Shown here: positions 33,766 through 42,296 of the stretch, piece after piece
Numbering within the stretch: the stretch's first letter is position 1
Layout of the letters: every line of letters begins with the position of its first letter
NCBI GenBank assembly: GCA_947389015.1
Contig: CANDVA010000010.1
Span: 50,701 to 114,700, forward strand
DNA length: 64,000 bases
Origin: an uncultured Clostridia bacterium
GTDB lineage: Bacteria > Bacillota > Clostridia > Oscillospirales > Ruminococcaceae
Reading direction: 5' to 3'
Notes under the pieces: model-generated
Told to the model about the DNA's origin: nothing
Database searches by the model: none
Seen by the model: the letters and a program-made list of their open reading frames with translations, nothing else
Translations under genes and position numbers: made by a program

Positions 33766-33801
33766 TATAAAAAACCACAAAAATATTCTTAATATTATAA
33801 T

Positions 33802-33836
33802 TCGGGAAACTTCCCGAGCCGCTTAACGCGGCAACT
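33802..33836 (+). other. Two adjacent hairpins in the EAL-gene leader
   Basis: CGGGA-AACT-TCCCG is followed directly by GCCGC-TTAAC-GCGGC, both perfect stems. The second ends just before the ribosome binding site TAAGGAGG. No known c-di-GMP riboswitch consensus was recognised. Confidence 0.55.
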
Positions 33837-33852
33837 AAGGAGGCGATATTTT

Positions 33853-35520
33853 ATGTCTGTCAATATTCCCGAAAAATACGCCGACAGGCTTGTTTCAATG
33901 ATGCAGCGCGACGAGGACGCTATCCACTTTTTCTGGTCGCCGAAAGATAATGCGACCATTCAACTCTCAGCGAAGCTTTTCCCCGATGATGTCAAAGATC
34001 CCCTCGATTATATCCGCGAAAACGGTATGATAGACGAGCAGTCTCTGCCCGTCTTCGATGTGTTTTGCGCGAAGATCGAGAGCGGGATTCTGACGGGTAT
34101 CGAGACAAACAGCGCGGGCACGGACGTTTCCGTAAAGCTTCCCGACAGAGACGATTATGTGATGTGCCATCTCTACGCGCTTTTCCTGCGCAGCGAGGAT
34201 AACAGGATAACCGATATCCACTTCAATCTGCGTCCGTATTCGCTCAAGGAGCAGTTCGACCGCGACGTGCTTACATATTTTACCTCGGACAAAAATCCTA
34301 AGCTCTTCACGCGGCGGTGCGCGAACACTGTCAAGGCAAACCCCGACAAGAATATCGCGTTCATTCAGTTCGACGTGGAACGCTTTAAGCTGATAAACGA
34401 GACCTACGGCGTTGACATCGGCGACGAGCTTCTACAGTTTATAAACGATTCGCTCGCGCTCGTCTGCACCGAGGATCAGCCATTCTGCCGCCTTACCGCG
34501 GACGTATTTATGATAGTTACGACGTTTGAAACGCGTGACGACCTGATCGCGTTTATCCGCAAGGTGGAGAGTATGCTTTGCGGATACAAGAATATGGAAT
34601 ACCGTCTGGTATTCGGCGTTGCGGTCGTGGACGACAGAACGGCTCACACAAGACGGCACGGCGACAACGCGTCGCTTGCCCGTCAGCTGATAAAGGGTAA
34701 CGCGCTCGAAAATATAGGCTTCTACAACACCAATATGAAATCCAAACTTCAAAAAAAGCAGGCTATCGAGGATGATATGCATAAGGCGCTGCTTAACGGC
34801 GAATTTGTAATGTACCTCCAGCCCAAGCACTCGATCAAAACGGGAAGGATAATCGGCGCGGAAGCACTTGCGCGCTGGCAGCACCCCACAAAGGGAATGA
34901 TCTCCCCGGGCGATTTCATACCGGTATTCGAGGAGAACGGCTTTATTCTGAAGCTTGACACGTTTATCTGGGAGGAGGCGTGCGCGCGCATAAGAAGTTG
35001 GATAGACAACGGTATAACTCCCGTTCCGATCTCGGTGAACGTTTCCCGCGAGTATCTGCAAACTTATGACGTAGTAGAAAAGGTCACCGAGCTGCTCAAA
35101 AAGTACGACGTTCCCATCTCGCTGTTGGAGCTGGAGATCACCGAGTCTATTGACGGTGTCGGCGTTGAGGATATCGTCAAAAAAATGAAGGACGCGGGCT
35201 TTACCATGCTTATGGACGACTTCGGCTCGGGCTATTCCTCGCTGAATATGCTGAAAACCACACAGTTCGACGTGCTGAAGATCGACCGCAGCTTTCTCTC
35301 GGAATTTATGGAGTCGCCGCGCGGTCGTAAAATAATCGAGCACACCATTTCGATGTCGCAGGATATCGGACTTGACATAATCGCAGAGGGCGTTGAGACT
35401 ATCGAGCAGGCGGAGTTCCTCAGCGAATGCGGCTGCGACTCGGCTCAGGGCTTCTACTATTCAAAGCCCATTCCCGTTGTGGAATTCGACAAGCGCCTTG
35501 TTGAGGTCAATATGAAATAG
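33853..35520 (+). CDS. EAL-domain c-di-GMP phosphodiesterase with degenerate GGDEF domain
   Basis: A 555-residue cytoplasmic protein. It has an N-terminal PAS-like region (about 1-130), a GGDEF-fold domain (about 135-300) and an EAL domain (about 305-550). In the GGDEF domain the signature has become 'RLTADVFMI', so cyclase activity is not expected. The EAL catalytic set is intact: 'GAEALARW', 'ISVNVS', 'ELEITES', 'MDDFGSGYSSL', 'VLKIDRSF', 'IIAEGVE', 'AQGFYYSKP'. It should hydrolyse c-di-GMP, with the dead GGDEF perhaps sensing GTP. TAAGGAGGCGATATTTT precedes the ATG. It is a single-gene unit closed by a hairpin. Confidence 0.93.
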   Translation: MSVNIPEKYADRLVSMMQRDEDAIHFFWSPKDNATIQLSAKLFPDDVKDPLDYIRENGMIDEQSLPVFDVFCAKIESGILTGIETNSAGTDVSVKLPDRDDYVMCHLYALFLRSEDNRITDIHFNLRPYSLKEQFDRDVLTYFTSDKNPKLFTRRCANTVKANPDKNIAFIQFDVERFKLINETYGVDIGDELLQFINDSLALVCTEDQPFCRLTADVFMIVTTFETRDDLIAFIRKVESMLCGYKNMEYRLVFGVAVVDDRTAHTRRHGDNASLARQLIKGNALENIGFYNTNMKSKLQKKQAIEDDMHKALLNGEFVMYLQPKHSIKTGRIIGAEALARWQHPTKGMISPGDFIPVFEENGFILKLDTFIWEEACARIRSWIDNGITPVPISVNVSREYLQTYDVVEKVTELLKKYDVPISLLELEITESIDGVGVEDIVKKMKDAGFTMLMDDFGSGYSSLNMLKTTQFDVLKIDRSFLSEFMESPRGRKIIEHTISMSQDIGLDIIAEGVETIEQAEFLSECGCDSAQGFYYSKPIPVVEFDKRLVEVNMK

Positions 35521-35526
35521 CAAATA

Positions 35527-35552
35527 AACGGGCGGAATCATCCGCCCGTTTT
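35527..35552 (+). terminator. Terminator of the EAL gene
   Basis: The 10-bp stem AACGGGCGGA / TCCGCCCGTT with loop ATCA is followed by TTAAT, just after the stop. Confidence 0.85.
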
Positions 35553-35559
35553 AATACAC

Positions 35560-35590
35560 AAAAAAGGAACCGATGAGGGCTCCTTTTTTA
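35560..35590 (-). terminator. Terminator of the MarR gene
   Basis: The minus-strand hairpin GGAGCC / GGTTCC is flanked by A6 and followed by T6, 13 bp past the MarR stop. Confidence 0.75.
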
Positions 35591-35602
35591 CCGATACAAA
35601 AA

Positions 35603-36061
35603 CTACTTAATTTCGCTTCTCAAATTGTCGCTCATTTTATCAAGAGTTGAACGCAAAGCCTTGAGTTCCTTTTCGCTTACGCCTTTAAGCATAGTTTTCT
35701 CAGCTTTGTCGAGAGACGTCAGCACTTTTGCGTACATCTTCTTGCCCTTGTCGGTAATGAACACATGTGTCTCGCGGCGGTCGTTGTCGTTTTTTTCGCG
35801 GCGAACGATACCCTCGCGTTCCATATTGCGCAAAGTAATACTGATAGTCGGCGCTTTAAGATTGGTGATCTTGACCAGCTCAAGCTGCGTCAGGCTGTCA
35901 TTCTCCATAAGCGGCTTCATTACATGGCGATAGGAGTAGCGCATTCCGATACGTTCCAACTCTTGGCACACGTAAGCTCCAAACATGTAACTGGCTTCGT
36001 TCACGCTCGCAATAGAGTCGTTTCCCTCCACCATTAAGGAGTTATTATTGGTAGTCCTCAT
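35603..36061 (-). CDS. MarR-family transcriptional regulator
   Basis: A 152-residue winged-helix regulator. The recognition helix region reads 'LTQLELVKITNLKAPTIS', and the wing 'EGIVRREKNDNDRRETHVF' carries the conserved D-x-R of MarR proteins. It acts as a dimer; ligand and targets are unknown. GAAGGGATACAT precedes ATG 36061. It is transcribed alone from the promoter at 36152-36179, so it probably regulates itself and distant genes. Confidence 0.93.
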   Translation of the reverse strand: MRTTNNNSLMVEGNDSIASVNEASYMFGAYVCQELERIGMRYSYRHVMKPLMENDSLTQLELVKITNLKAPTISITLRNMEREGIVRREKNDNDRRETHVFITDKGKKMYAKVLTSLDKAEKTMLKGVSEKELKALRSTLDKMSDNLRSEIK

Positions 36062-36151
36062 ATGTATCCCTTCTTTCAAGTCATCCGTCCATCCACCCAT
36101 CTGCCTTAAGTTGCTGTAATAACGTCAGCTCCTACTTTCCTCTTTAATATA

Positions 36152-36179
36152 ATTATACCGCTTTTTTCAAAGTTGTCAA
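36152..36179 (-). promoter_or_regulatory. Promoter of the MarR gene
   Basis: TTGACA and TATAAT, both perfect, with a 16-bp spacer on the minus strand, about 91 bp before the start codon. Confidence 0.75.
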
Positions 36180-36388
36180 TAGTTTTTTATGTGAAAACCA
36201 TGTGAAAATTGCTTAGACAAAGCCTTTTATAATGCGGATTTACAGTATTTGGGAACGTTGCATATCAAACAATTCCACAAATGGTATATTATGGTAATTA
36301 TTTAAAAAAATTACATATACTATTTTTTGAAATTAAGGTAAGATTTATTTGCTAATTATTGACGATAATTTTGCCTGTGACCAAATTA

Positions 36389-36425
36389 TAAAAAATATCG
36401 GGCAGTGCGGAACACCGCCCGATAT
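36389..36425 (-). terminator. Terminator of the hisS-addBA-epimerase unit
   Basis: The minus-strand stem ATATCGGGC / GCCCGATAT with a 13-nt loop is followed by TTTTTTA, 11 bp beyond the epimerase stop. Confidence 0.9.
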
Positions 36426-36435
36426 CACACTCCGA

Positions 36436-37296
36436 TCATCCTATCGCCGAGATTGAATAGGTGAACGCTCTTTCCTCACCGCTGTTCAGCGTGACCGCAC
36501 CGCGCTTTTCGGCGAACACTCCCGTTGCGTCGTCAAAATCCGCCGAGCCGCACCACGGCTCTATGCACAGGAACGGCGCGTCCTTTGCCTGCCATACACC
36601 GAGACTCGTGAAATCGGGATAATCCACACGGACGCCCTTGTTTTCCTTATTGAGTAGCATTACCGAGCGCGAGACCACCTTGTCGAAATAGCACACGTCC
36701 TCGTAGAACAGCTCGTGCTTGAGCGGGAGTACGGTCTCGTTGTTCATGATCTGACGGCGGTTGTTTTCCTCGTGCAGTCCCGTTTCGAGATTGTAATTCG
36801 GCACCGCGGCGGTCTCGGGCTTTGCGAATTCAAGACGGTAATCTGTGAACTCGCCCGAACACGCGAACGCGGGGTGCGCTCCGATACAGAACGGCATAGG
36901 CTCGGAGGAGCTGTTCCTGACACGGTATGTCACCGCTATGCCGTCCGATTTGAGCGTATAGGTCACGATAAAGCGGAAATCGAACGGGAACATCTCGCGG
37001 GTATAGTCGCTCTGCTCAAGCGAGAACGTTACCGACGTGCCGTTTACACTTTCGACGGAAAGCTCCAGATCGCGCGCAAAGCCGTGCTTGGTGATCCTGT
37101 ACTCCCTGCCACCTATAAGCGTTTTCCCGTCGTGGAGAGTGCCTATCATCGGGAAAAGGAGCGGAGACGTCTTGCCCCAGAACGCCGGGTCGGCGCTCCA
37201 CATAAGCTCGCGTCTGTCCACAGTGAGCGATTTGAGCTCAGCACCCTTTGAAATAAGCTTTGCGGTGCAGTTGTCGTTTTTCAGTTGAATGTCCAT
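36436..37296 (-). CDS. Aldose 1-epimerase family protein (LacX-like)
   Basis: A 286-residue beta-sandwich protein of the mutarotase superfamily. The conserved elements are 'SKGAELKSL', 'LMWSADPAFWGKTSPLLFP', 'KHGFARDLEL' with the catalytic His region, 'GAHPAFAC' and 'FLCIEPWCG' with the Glu base. It interconverts alpha and beta anomers of a sugar or sugar phosphate; the substrate is not evident. AGGAGGACAAA precedes the ATG. It is the last gene of the long hisS-addBA unit, 18 bp after the propeller protein, and a strong terminator follows. Confidence 0.9.
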   Translation of the reverse strand: MDIQLKNDNCTAKLISKGAELKSLTVDRRELMWSADPAFWGKTSPLLFPMIGTLHDGKTLIGGREYRITKHGFARDLELSVESVNGTSVTFSLEQSDYTREMFPFDFRFIVTYTLKSDGIAVTYRVRNSSSEPMPFCIGAHPAFACSGEFTDYRLEFAKPETAAVPNYNLETGLHEENNRRQIMNNETVLPLKHELFYEDVCYFDKVVSRSVMLLNKENKGVRVDYPDFTSLGVWQAKDAPFLCIEPWCGSADFDDATGVFAEKRGAVTLNSGEERAFTYSISAIG

Positions 37297-37314
37297 TTTG
37301 TCCTCCTAAATTTA

Positions 37315-38595
37315 TCAATACTGCGGCGGCTTTTTTTCGCTGCGTTTTTTTGCCCACGCGCGCACTATAATCATAACCATTACCACTATCGCGACCATCA
37401 GGACGATCTTGATTATGATCGTGAAAAGGTCGTTTTCGCGTTCGCAGATAGCCCAGACTTGTCCGAACGCGTCGCGGAAGAACATCGTCCCGTTCAGCGA
37501 AACCGCCGCTCTGCCGTCGGTGTAGTCGATTATCTTGGCGAGCTCCAAAAGAGTTACCTGTCCGTCGTCGCCGTCGAGTATGTTATACAGATACCACCGC
37601 ATATCGCCGTTGCTTTCCGTGTACGGAGCGGCGGTGTAAGCACGCTGTCCCCTGCCCGTGCAGATAAACGGAGCTGTGGAGTTTTTCAGCTCGGGGAACT
37701 CTTTGACGACCTCCATATTAAGTCCGTCGAGCACGAAAAAGCCATCGCTCGAGCCGACGTATACACGGTTGTTAAGCTCCGCGGGAGCGGTAAGCTCACC
37801 GCCGAGCTCGCATTTCGCGAGCGTTTCCTCCTCGGTTTTGCCGTCGTCGGTAAGGCGCAGCTTGTACATATTGCCGTCCGCGCCCGACATAAATACAGCG
37901 TACTTCCCCGCGAATACGGCGGTTATCTCCGCGCCGACGGGGTTCTCGACAAAGTTTTCGGTTTTGTAATCGTGAGCGATAAGGTTCTCTCCCACTCCGA
38001 AAAGAATGTAATTTTTGAACAGCGACGGCGAGGTCACGGGGCTGTCCGCGGCGTATTCCCACACGACTTTTAATTCGTCGGTAAAGTTTGCGCAGACGTA
38101 TTTATACGTATCGCCGTTTTTCACGCCGAAATACGCTAGATCGCCGAGAAGCGCAACGTCCGTGACTATCTCGCCGAACTCCGCGGAACAGAGTATCCGC
38201 ATATCCTCGGTGTTTACTACGAAAATTTTTGTCCGCGTCGGCTGAACGAGAATGCCGTCCTGCACCGCGCCGCCGCAATTTTCCGAGACCTTTTCGTCGA
38301 ACTCCGCCGACGAGACCAATTCGCCCTTCTCCTGCGTAAGCTTGTTGACCTTGTTCAGCGTCGGGACAAGCAGAAAATCTCCGTCGGCAAGCGGCACACC
38401 CGCCGTTTCCGCCTCGGGAGTGCTCCACATTATCCTGACGTAATCCTTGTTATACGGCGTTTTCGCATTGACCGCCGCGCTTTCGTCGGCGAAGCCCGTG
38501 TTCTCCGCAAGAGCTGACGTGCCCGTCAGCAGAAAAGTCAGCAGAAAAGTCAGCGCCGCCGCTATACACATAATCGTTTTTTTCATTTTTCTCAT
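37315..38595 (-). CDS. Exported PQQ-like beta-propeller protein with C-terminal anchor
   Basis: A 426-residue protein with a signal peptide (about 1-30), a propeller-like body with blades such as 'AYFGVKNGDTYKYV', 'YAVFMSGADGNMYKLRL' and 'RVYVGSSDGFFVLDG', and a C-terminal transmembrane helix (about 388-412) ending in a basic Lys/Arg tail. It is thus a type-I-like envelope protein with the propeller outside. The ligand is unknown. Its ATG overlaps the addA stop by 4 bp (ATGA), so it is translated together with the recombination enzyme. That pairing has no obvious functional reason. Confidence 0.75.
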   Translation of the reverse strand: MRKMKKTIMCIAAALTFLLTFLLTGTSALAENTGFADESAAVNAKTPYNKDYVRIMWSTPEAETAGVPLADGDFLLVPTLNKVNKLTQEKGELVSSAEFDEKVSENCGGAVQDGILVQPTRTKIFVVNTEDMRILCSAEFGEIVTDVALLGDLAYFGVKNGDTYKYVCANFTDELKVVWEYAADSPVTSPSLFKNYILFGVGENLIAHDYKTENFVENPVGAEITAVFAGKYAVFMSGADGNMYKLRLTDDGKTEEETLAKCELGGELTAPAELNNRVYVGSSDGFFVLDGLNMEVVKEFPELKNSTAPFICTGRGQRAYTAAPYTESNGDMRWYLYNILDGDDGQVTLLELAKIIDYTDGRAAVSLNGTMFFRDAFGQVWAICERENDLFTIIIKIVLMVAIVVMVMIIVRAWAKKRSEKKPPQY

Positions 38596-41500
38596 ATTTC
38601 AAACGCCTTGTCCGCGAGAAACGCGTACAAATACATCTCCTTTATCGGTTTTCCCGTAAATTCGGGAAGTATCTTGCTGTATATCTTCACCTGCTTGGCG
38701 TAGTTTTCACGCTCCTCCTCGAGATTTGTCACGGTGTCGCTCTTGTAGTCTACCACGACTATGCCGTCCTCCTCGACGAAATACAGGTCGATCTGTCCCT
38801 GAACGCTTATTCTGCCGTCGTAGTCCTGTCCCACATCTCTGCCGCGTATCTCGGCGTAGAACGGCTGTTCGCGGCGTATTTCGAGACTGTTCAGCATTCG
38901 CTGCCCGAGCTCGCCGCGGAAAAATTCCGCGATATGCGCGGGATCGACTATCTCCGCCTCGCGCTCGGTGAGCTTGCCGCTTTCGGCAAGCTTCGCTATC
39001 GCCGCGGCTATCTCCTTATCGGAGCAGCCGCCGAGACGATCAAGCGGGATAAACTGCATGGCGTGGTGGTAGGCGTTGCCCTTTTCCGTGCCCGAGGGCT
39101 TGCCGCCGCTCGCGAAGCTCGGCTTTATAAGATTTACGGGGCGTACCGACTTCTGATGTGCAAGCTCGGTCACGGTGAATTTCGCCTGCTGACGCGTCTC
39201 CTCGGCGTATGGGTAGCGCTCATTCATAAGCGCGACCAGCTCATCCGTCTCCTCGTCCGATATTTCAAACCGCTCCTCGGCAGCAGTCTCCTCCGGCGGA
39301 GCGGCGCTGTCCGCCTTGACCCTGCTGATACGGCAGCCGATACCATCGAGCGTGAACTCGTCCGAAGCGTCCTCGGGGGCGTACCTTAAAAGCGAGCCGA
39401 GCACCCATTTGAACGGCGCGGTCTTATCAAATATTTCCTCGGGAATATTCGGATCGAATTTGTCGCCGTCGGGGTCGCTGAGATTAAATTTGCCGACCAT
39501 TATCAGCTTTTCCCGCGCTCTTGTCATGGCGACGTACAACAGCCGAAGCTCCTCGCCGCAGAGTTTTTTCTGTATAAAACGCGAAAGCGAATTGTATGCG
39601 AACGTTTTGGTGCGCAGACGTTTCTTTACGTCGATGTTTTTCAGCGCGATATACTTGTCGCGGTTCACAAGCAGCGTGCCCGAGTAATCGGTGAGGTTCA
39701 TTGCCGACTGAAGCTCCGCCATTACGCAGACGGGCACTTCAAGACCCTTGCTCCCGTGAAACGTCATTATCTGCACGGTATCGCCGTCACTCTCGGGACG
39801 CGCCGCCTCCTCTATCCCGCTTTGGGAATTCTCCCGCGCCCTGTCGATAAAGCGTAAAAAGTCGCTTAAATTGCCGCCGTCGCGCGCCGCGAAATCGGAG
39901 GCTAACCGCTGCAGCGCGCGGACGTTTGAAACCCGCTGAGTGCTGTCCTCGAACGCCGCGACAACGGAGGTTACGTCCGTGTCCTCGTAAACCTTGCGGA
40001 TAAGGTCGTTGAGCGAGCCCGAGCTGTTACAGTAACGAAACGAATTCAAGTCCTCCGTGAAGCGTTTCAGCTTGGGATTTATGCTGCGTTCGATCACGCC
40101 CGTTTCGCTGTCGGTGAGCTCGCCGAGGTCAAGCGGCTGAGCGCATACCCTAAGGCAGTTGTACAGCGAGTACTTTTTGCACGTTTTCGCGACGCTGCGC
40201 GCCTGCTTTTCGGTGAGCGCGTCCTCGGGAATACCAAGCGTTCCCAGTCTGAGCTGCGCGACCTCCTCGGCGGTAAAGCGGTATATAGGCGACATCAGCA
40301 CCTTAAGCATTTCCTCGTTTTTCAGCGGATTATCGACTATTTTAAGGTAATTCAGCACGAGCGTTATCTCCTCCGCGTCAAGGAAATTCCTGCCCTTGGG
40401 CGCGGCGGATGATATCCCCTGCTCCTCTAAAGCCTTGCGGTAGAGCGGTATCTTGGACTTGGAGCGTAGCAGTATCGCGAAATCGGAATATTCGCACCTT
40501 GCCGCGACATCATTTTTCGTCACAAGAAAATTCTCGTCGTCGTGGAGCGACCTGATCTTCGCCGCGACAAACCTCGCCTGCGCCATATCCCTGTCGTCGT
40601 CTGCGCTCTCCTTGGTGTCGAGCAGGATTATCTCCGAGGAATATTCCGCGCGATGCTCGTAAGGTATCTCGGGGTATTCCGCGCCGAGACGAAGCTGATG
40701 TCCGCACGCGTAGTCAACGCCGCCGTAATCGTGTGTCATAAGCCCCGAGAATGCCGCGTTCACCGTGTTGATGACCGCCTGTCTGCTGCGGTAGTTGACG
40801 TTGAGCGGCAGTTCCTCAAAGCCGTCATTCTCGGCAAGGTGCGCCATAATAGCGGGATTGCCGCCGCGGAACGCGTATATCGACTGTTTAACGTCGCCGA
40901 CATAGAACAGCCTGCCGTTTCCGAGCAGCTTAAAAATCTCCGCCTGTATGTCGTTTGTGTCCTGAAACTCGTCCACGATAATACATCCGAAGCGCTCCGA
41001 GAGCTGTGCGCGGAAACTCTCGTCAGAGCGGAGCTTTTCGAGCAGCGCAAGCTCGCAGTCGGAAAAATCCACGCAGCCCGACGAACGCTTTATCTCCGCA
41101 AGATAGTCCCTGTAAATGCGCAGAAGCTTTACGAAAGACCGAACGGCAACGCGCTGACGCGGAAACGCTTCTTCCTCCGCCGACTTGTCGACAGCATAGC
41201 CGAGAATATCCGCGACTATCTCCTTGAACGCGTTCTTCGTATTTGTGAACAGTTTTCTCGCGACGGTTTTCGTGCCGCTCCTCGGGTCGACATCGACGGG
41301 ATTTTCCTCAACGGTCTTTACCGCCGCAAAAAAGCCGCTCAGCGTCTCGAGCGAGGACTTGTTCTCAAATGACTTGAAGCCCGTTTTGATAACATCAAGC
41401 CGCCGTAAGTCCTCGTCGATATAATTGAATATCGTCGGTACGATATCATTCAGCAGCTTGTTTGCGCTTTCTATCTTGCTCCTGTTCTTGGAATTCGGCT

Positions 41501-42296
41501 CGAGACCGTAAAGTATCTCCCGTATCTCGGGGATAAGGTCTCGGCGCACGTTCTCGTACAGATCCGCGATATGCCGCGCGCGCTTTACCTTGCCCGAGAG
41601 CATATCCTTTATGGACTGCATATACTCGCTTTCAAGGCTCTCAGCGCTCTCATACACGTTTTCCGCGCCGCTGAGCCAGCCCTCCGCGTCCGCGTAGGTG
41701 GACAGCTCCTCCGCTGTGCGGATAATGTCTTTTTCAAGATTGTGGTCGTTCTCGAAATCAAAGGTGTAAAACAGCGTTTCGCGCTCCTCCGCGGAAAACG
41801 CGCGGTCTCCCGTCAAGGCGGCGTTGTACATATCCTGCATGGCGAGCTTAATTGCCTGCGACTGCATCGCGGTCTTTTTTGCCGCGTCCGCTATCGTGAA
41901 GTTTATCGGCAGGTCGAATGTCTCCGCGTTCTCGCGTATCATTTTAAGGCAGAAAGCGTCTATCGTCGAAATGGACGCCTGTCGGAGCGCAAATATCTGC
42001 TCGCCCAGATACGCGCGTTCCTCGGCAGCCTCCTCGGAATTCTTCTCCGAAAGCTCCTCTATCCTGTCGGAGAGCGCTTTGTTAAGCTTTTCACGCAGGC
42101 TTTTCGTGGCGTTTCGGGTGAACGTCATCACGCACAGCGTGTCCGCTTTTATGTTCAGCTCCCTGTCCGAGAGTAGGCGGATAACGCGCTCCACAAGAAG
42201 CGTGGTCTTTCCGCTGCCCGCGGCGGCTGTCACGACGGCGGGGCGCTCGTGAGTATAATCGGCAGCCCTCCGCTGATCGGGATTTAAATTACTCAT
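38592..42296 (-). CDS. addA: ATP-dependent helicase/nuclease subunit A
   Basis: A 1234-residue UvrD-like helicase with a C-terminal RecB-type nuclease. Walker A is 'TAAAGSGKTT' (about residues 23-32), motif II 'IIVDEFQDTND', and motif VI 'LLYVAMTRAREKL'. The nuclease motif is 'VVDYKSDTV' near residue 1180. With AddB it resects double-strand breaks to a Chi-like site and prepares 3' ends for RecA. The start overlaps the addB stop by 8 bp, with GGAGGGCGGAA upstream. The length is normal for the family. Confidence 0.96.
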   Translation of the reverse strand: MSNLNPDQRRAADYTHERPAVVTAAAGSGKTTLLVERVIRLLSDRELNIKADTLCVMTFTRNATKSLREKLNKALSDRIEELSEKNSEEAAEERAYLGEQIFALRQASISTIDAFCLKMIRENAETFDLPINFTIADAAKKTAMQSQAIKLAMQDMYNAALTGDRAFSAEERETLFYTFDFENDHNLEKDIIRTAEELSTYADAEGWLSGAENVYESAESLESEYMQSIKDMLSGKVKRARHIADLYENVRRDLIPEIREILYGLEPNSKNRSKIESANKLLNDIVPTIFNYIDEDLRRLDVIKTGFKSFENKSSLETLSGFFAAVKTVEENPVDVDPRSGTKTVARKLFTNTKNAFKEIVADILGYAVDKSAEEEAFPRQRVAVRSFVKLLRIYRDYLAEIKRSSGCVDFSDCELALLEKLRSDESFRAQLSERFGCIIVDEFQDTNDIQAEIFKLLGNGRLFYVGDVKQSIYAFRGGNPAIMAHLAENDGFEELPLNVNYRSRQAVINTVNAAFSGLMTHDYGGVDYACGHQLRLGAEYPEIPYEHRAEYSSEIILLDTKESADDDRDMAQARFVAAKIRSLHDDENFLVTKNDVAARCEYSDFAILLRSKSKIPLYRKALEEQGISSAAPKGRNFLDAEEITLVLNYLKIVDNPLKNEEMLKVLMSPIYRFTAEEVAQLRLGTLGIPEDALTEKQARSVAKTCKKYSLYNCLRVCAQPLDLGELTDSETGVIERSINPKLKRFTEDLNSFRYCNSSGSLNDLIRKVYEDTDVTSVVAAFEDSTQRVSNVRALQRLASDFAARDGGNLSDFLRFIDRARENSQSGIEEAARPESDGDTVQIMTFHGSKGLEVPVCVMAELQSAMNLTDYSGTLLVNRDKYIALKNIDVKKRLRTKTFAYNSLSRFIQKKLCGEELRLLYVAMTRAREKLIMVGKFNLSDPDGDKFDPNIPEEIFDKTAPFKWVLGSLLRYAPEDASDEFTLDGIGCRISRVKADSAAPPEETAAEERFEISDEETDELVALMNERYPYAEETRQQAKFTVTELAHQKSVRPVNLIKPSFASGGKPSGTEKGNAYHHAMQFIPLDRLGGCSDKEIAAAIAKLAESGKLTEREAEIVDPAHIAEFFRGELGQRMLNSLEIRREQPFYAEIRGRDVGQDYDGRISVQGQIDLYFVEEDGIVVVDYKSDTVTNLEEERENYAKQVKIYSKILPEFTGKPIKEMYLYAFLADKAFEI

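Larger units (their letters stand above)
33537..33852. other. Intergenic region with promoter and leader of the EAL gene
   Basis: A 316-bp AT-rich region between divergent genes. It holds the EAL-gene promoter (33737-33765) and its structured leader. No ORF with a ribosome binding site was seen, and no confident promoter for the minus-strand unit could be placed. Confidence 0.6.
36062..36435. other. Intergenic region upstream of marR
   Basis: A 374-bp AT-rich gap. It holds the MarR promoter (36152-36179) and the terminator of the hisS-to-epimerase unit (36389-36425). Between them (about 36180-36388) no ORF with a ribosome binding site and no recognisable RNA was found. Confidence 0.6.

Noticed and set aside
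33766..33852. c-di-GMP riboswitch (GEMM-I or -II) before the EAL gene
   Set aside because: Neither the conserved GEMM core blocks nor the class II pseudoknot pattern is present; only two short hairpins are seen.
34400..34700. Active diguanylate cyclase
   Set aside because: The GGDEF signature is replaced by 'LTADVF', lacking the residues needed for GTP conversion.
36220..36232. TATAAT-like box on the + strand in the gap upstream of marR
   Set aside because: No -35 box at a suitable distance and no gene or recognisable RNA downstream.
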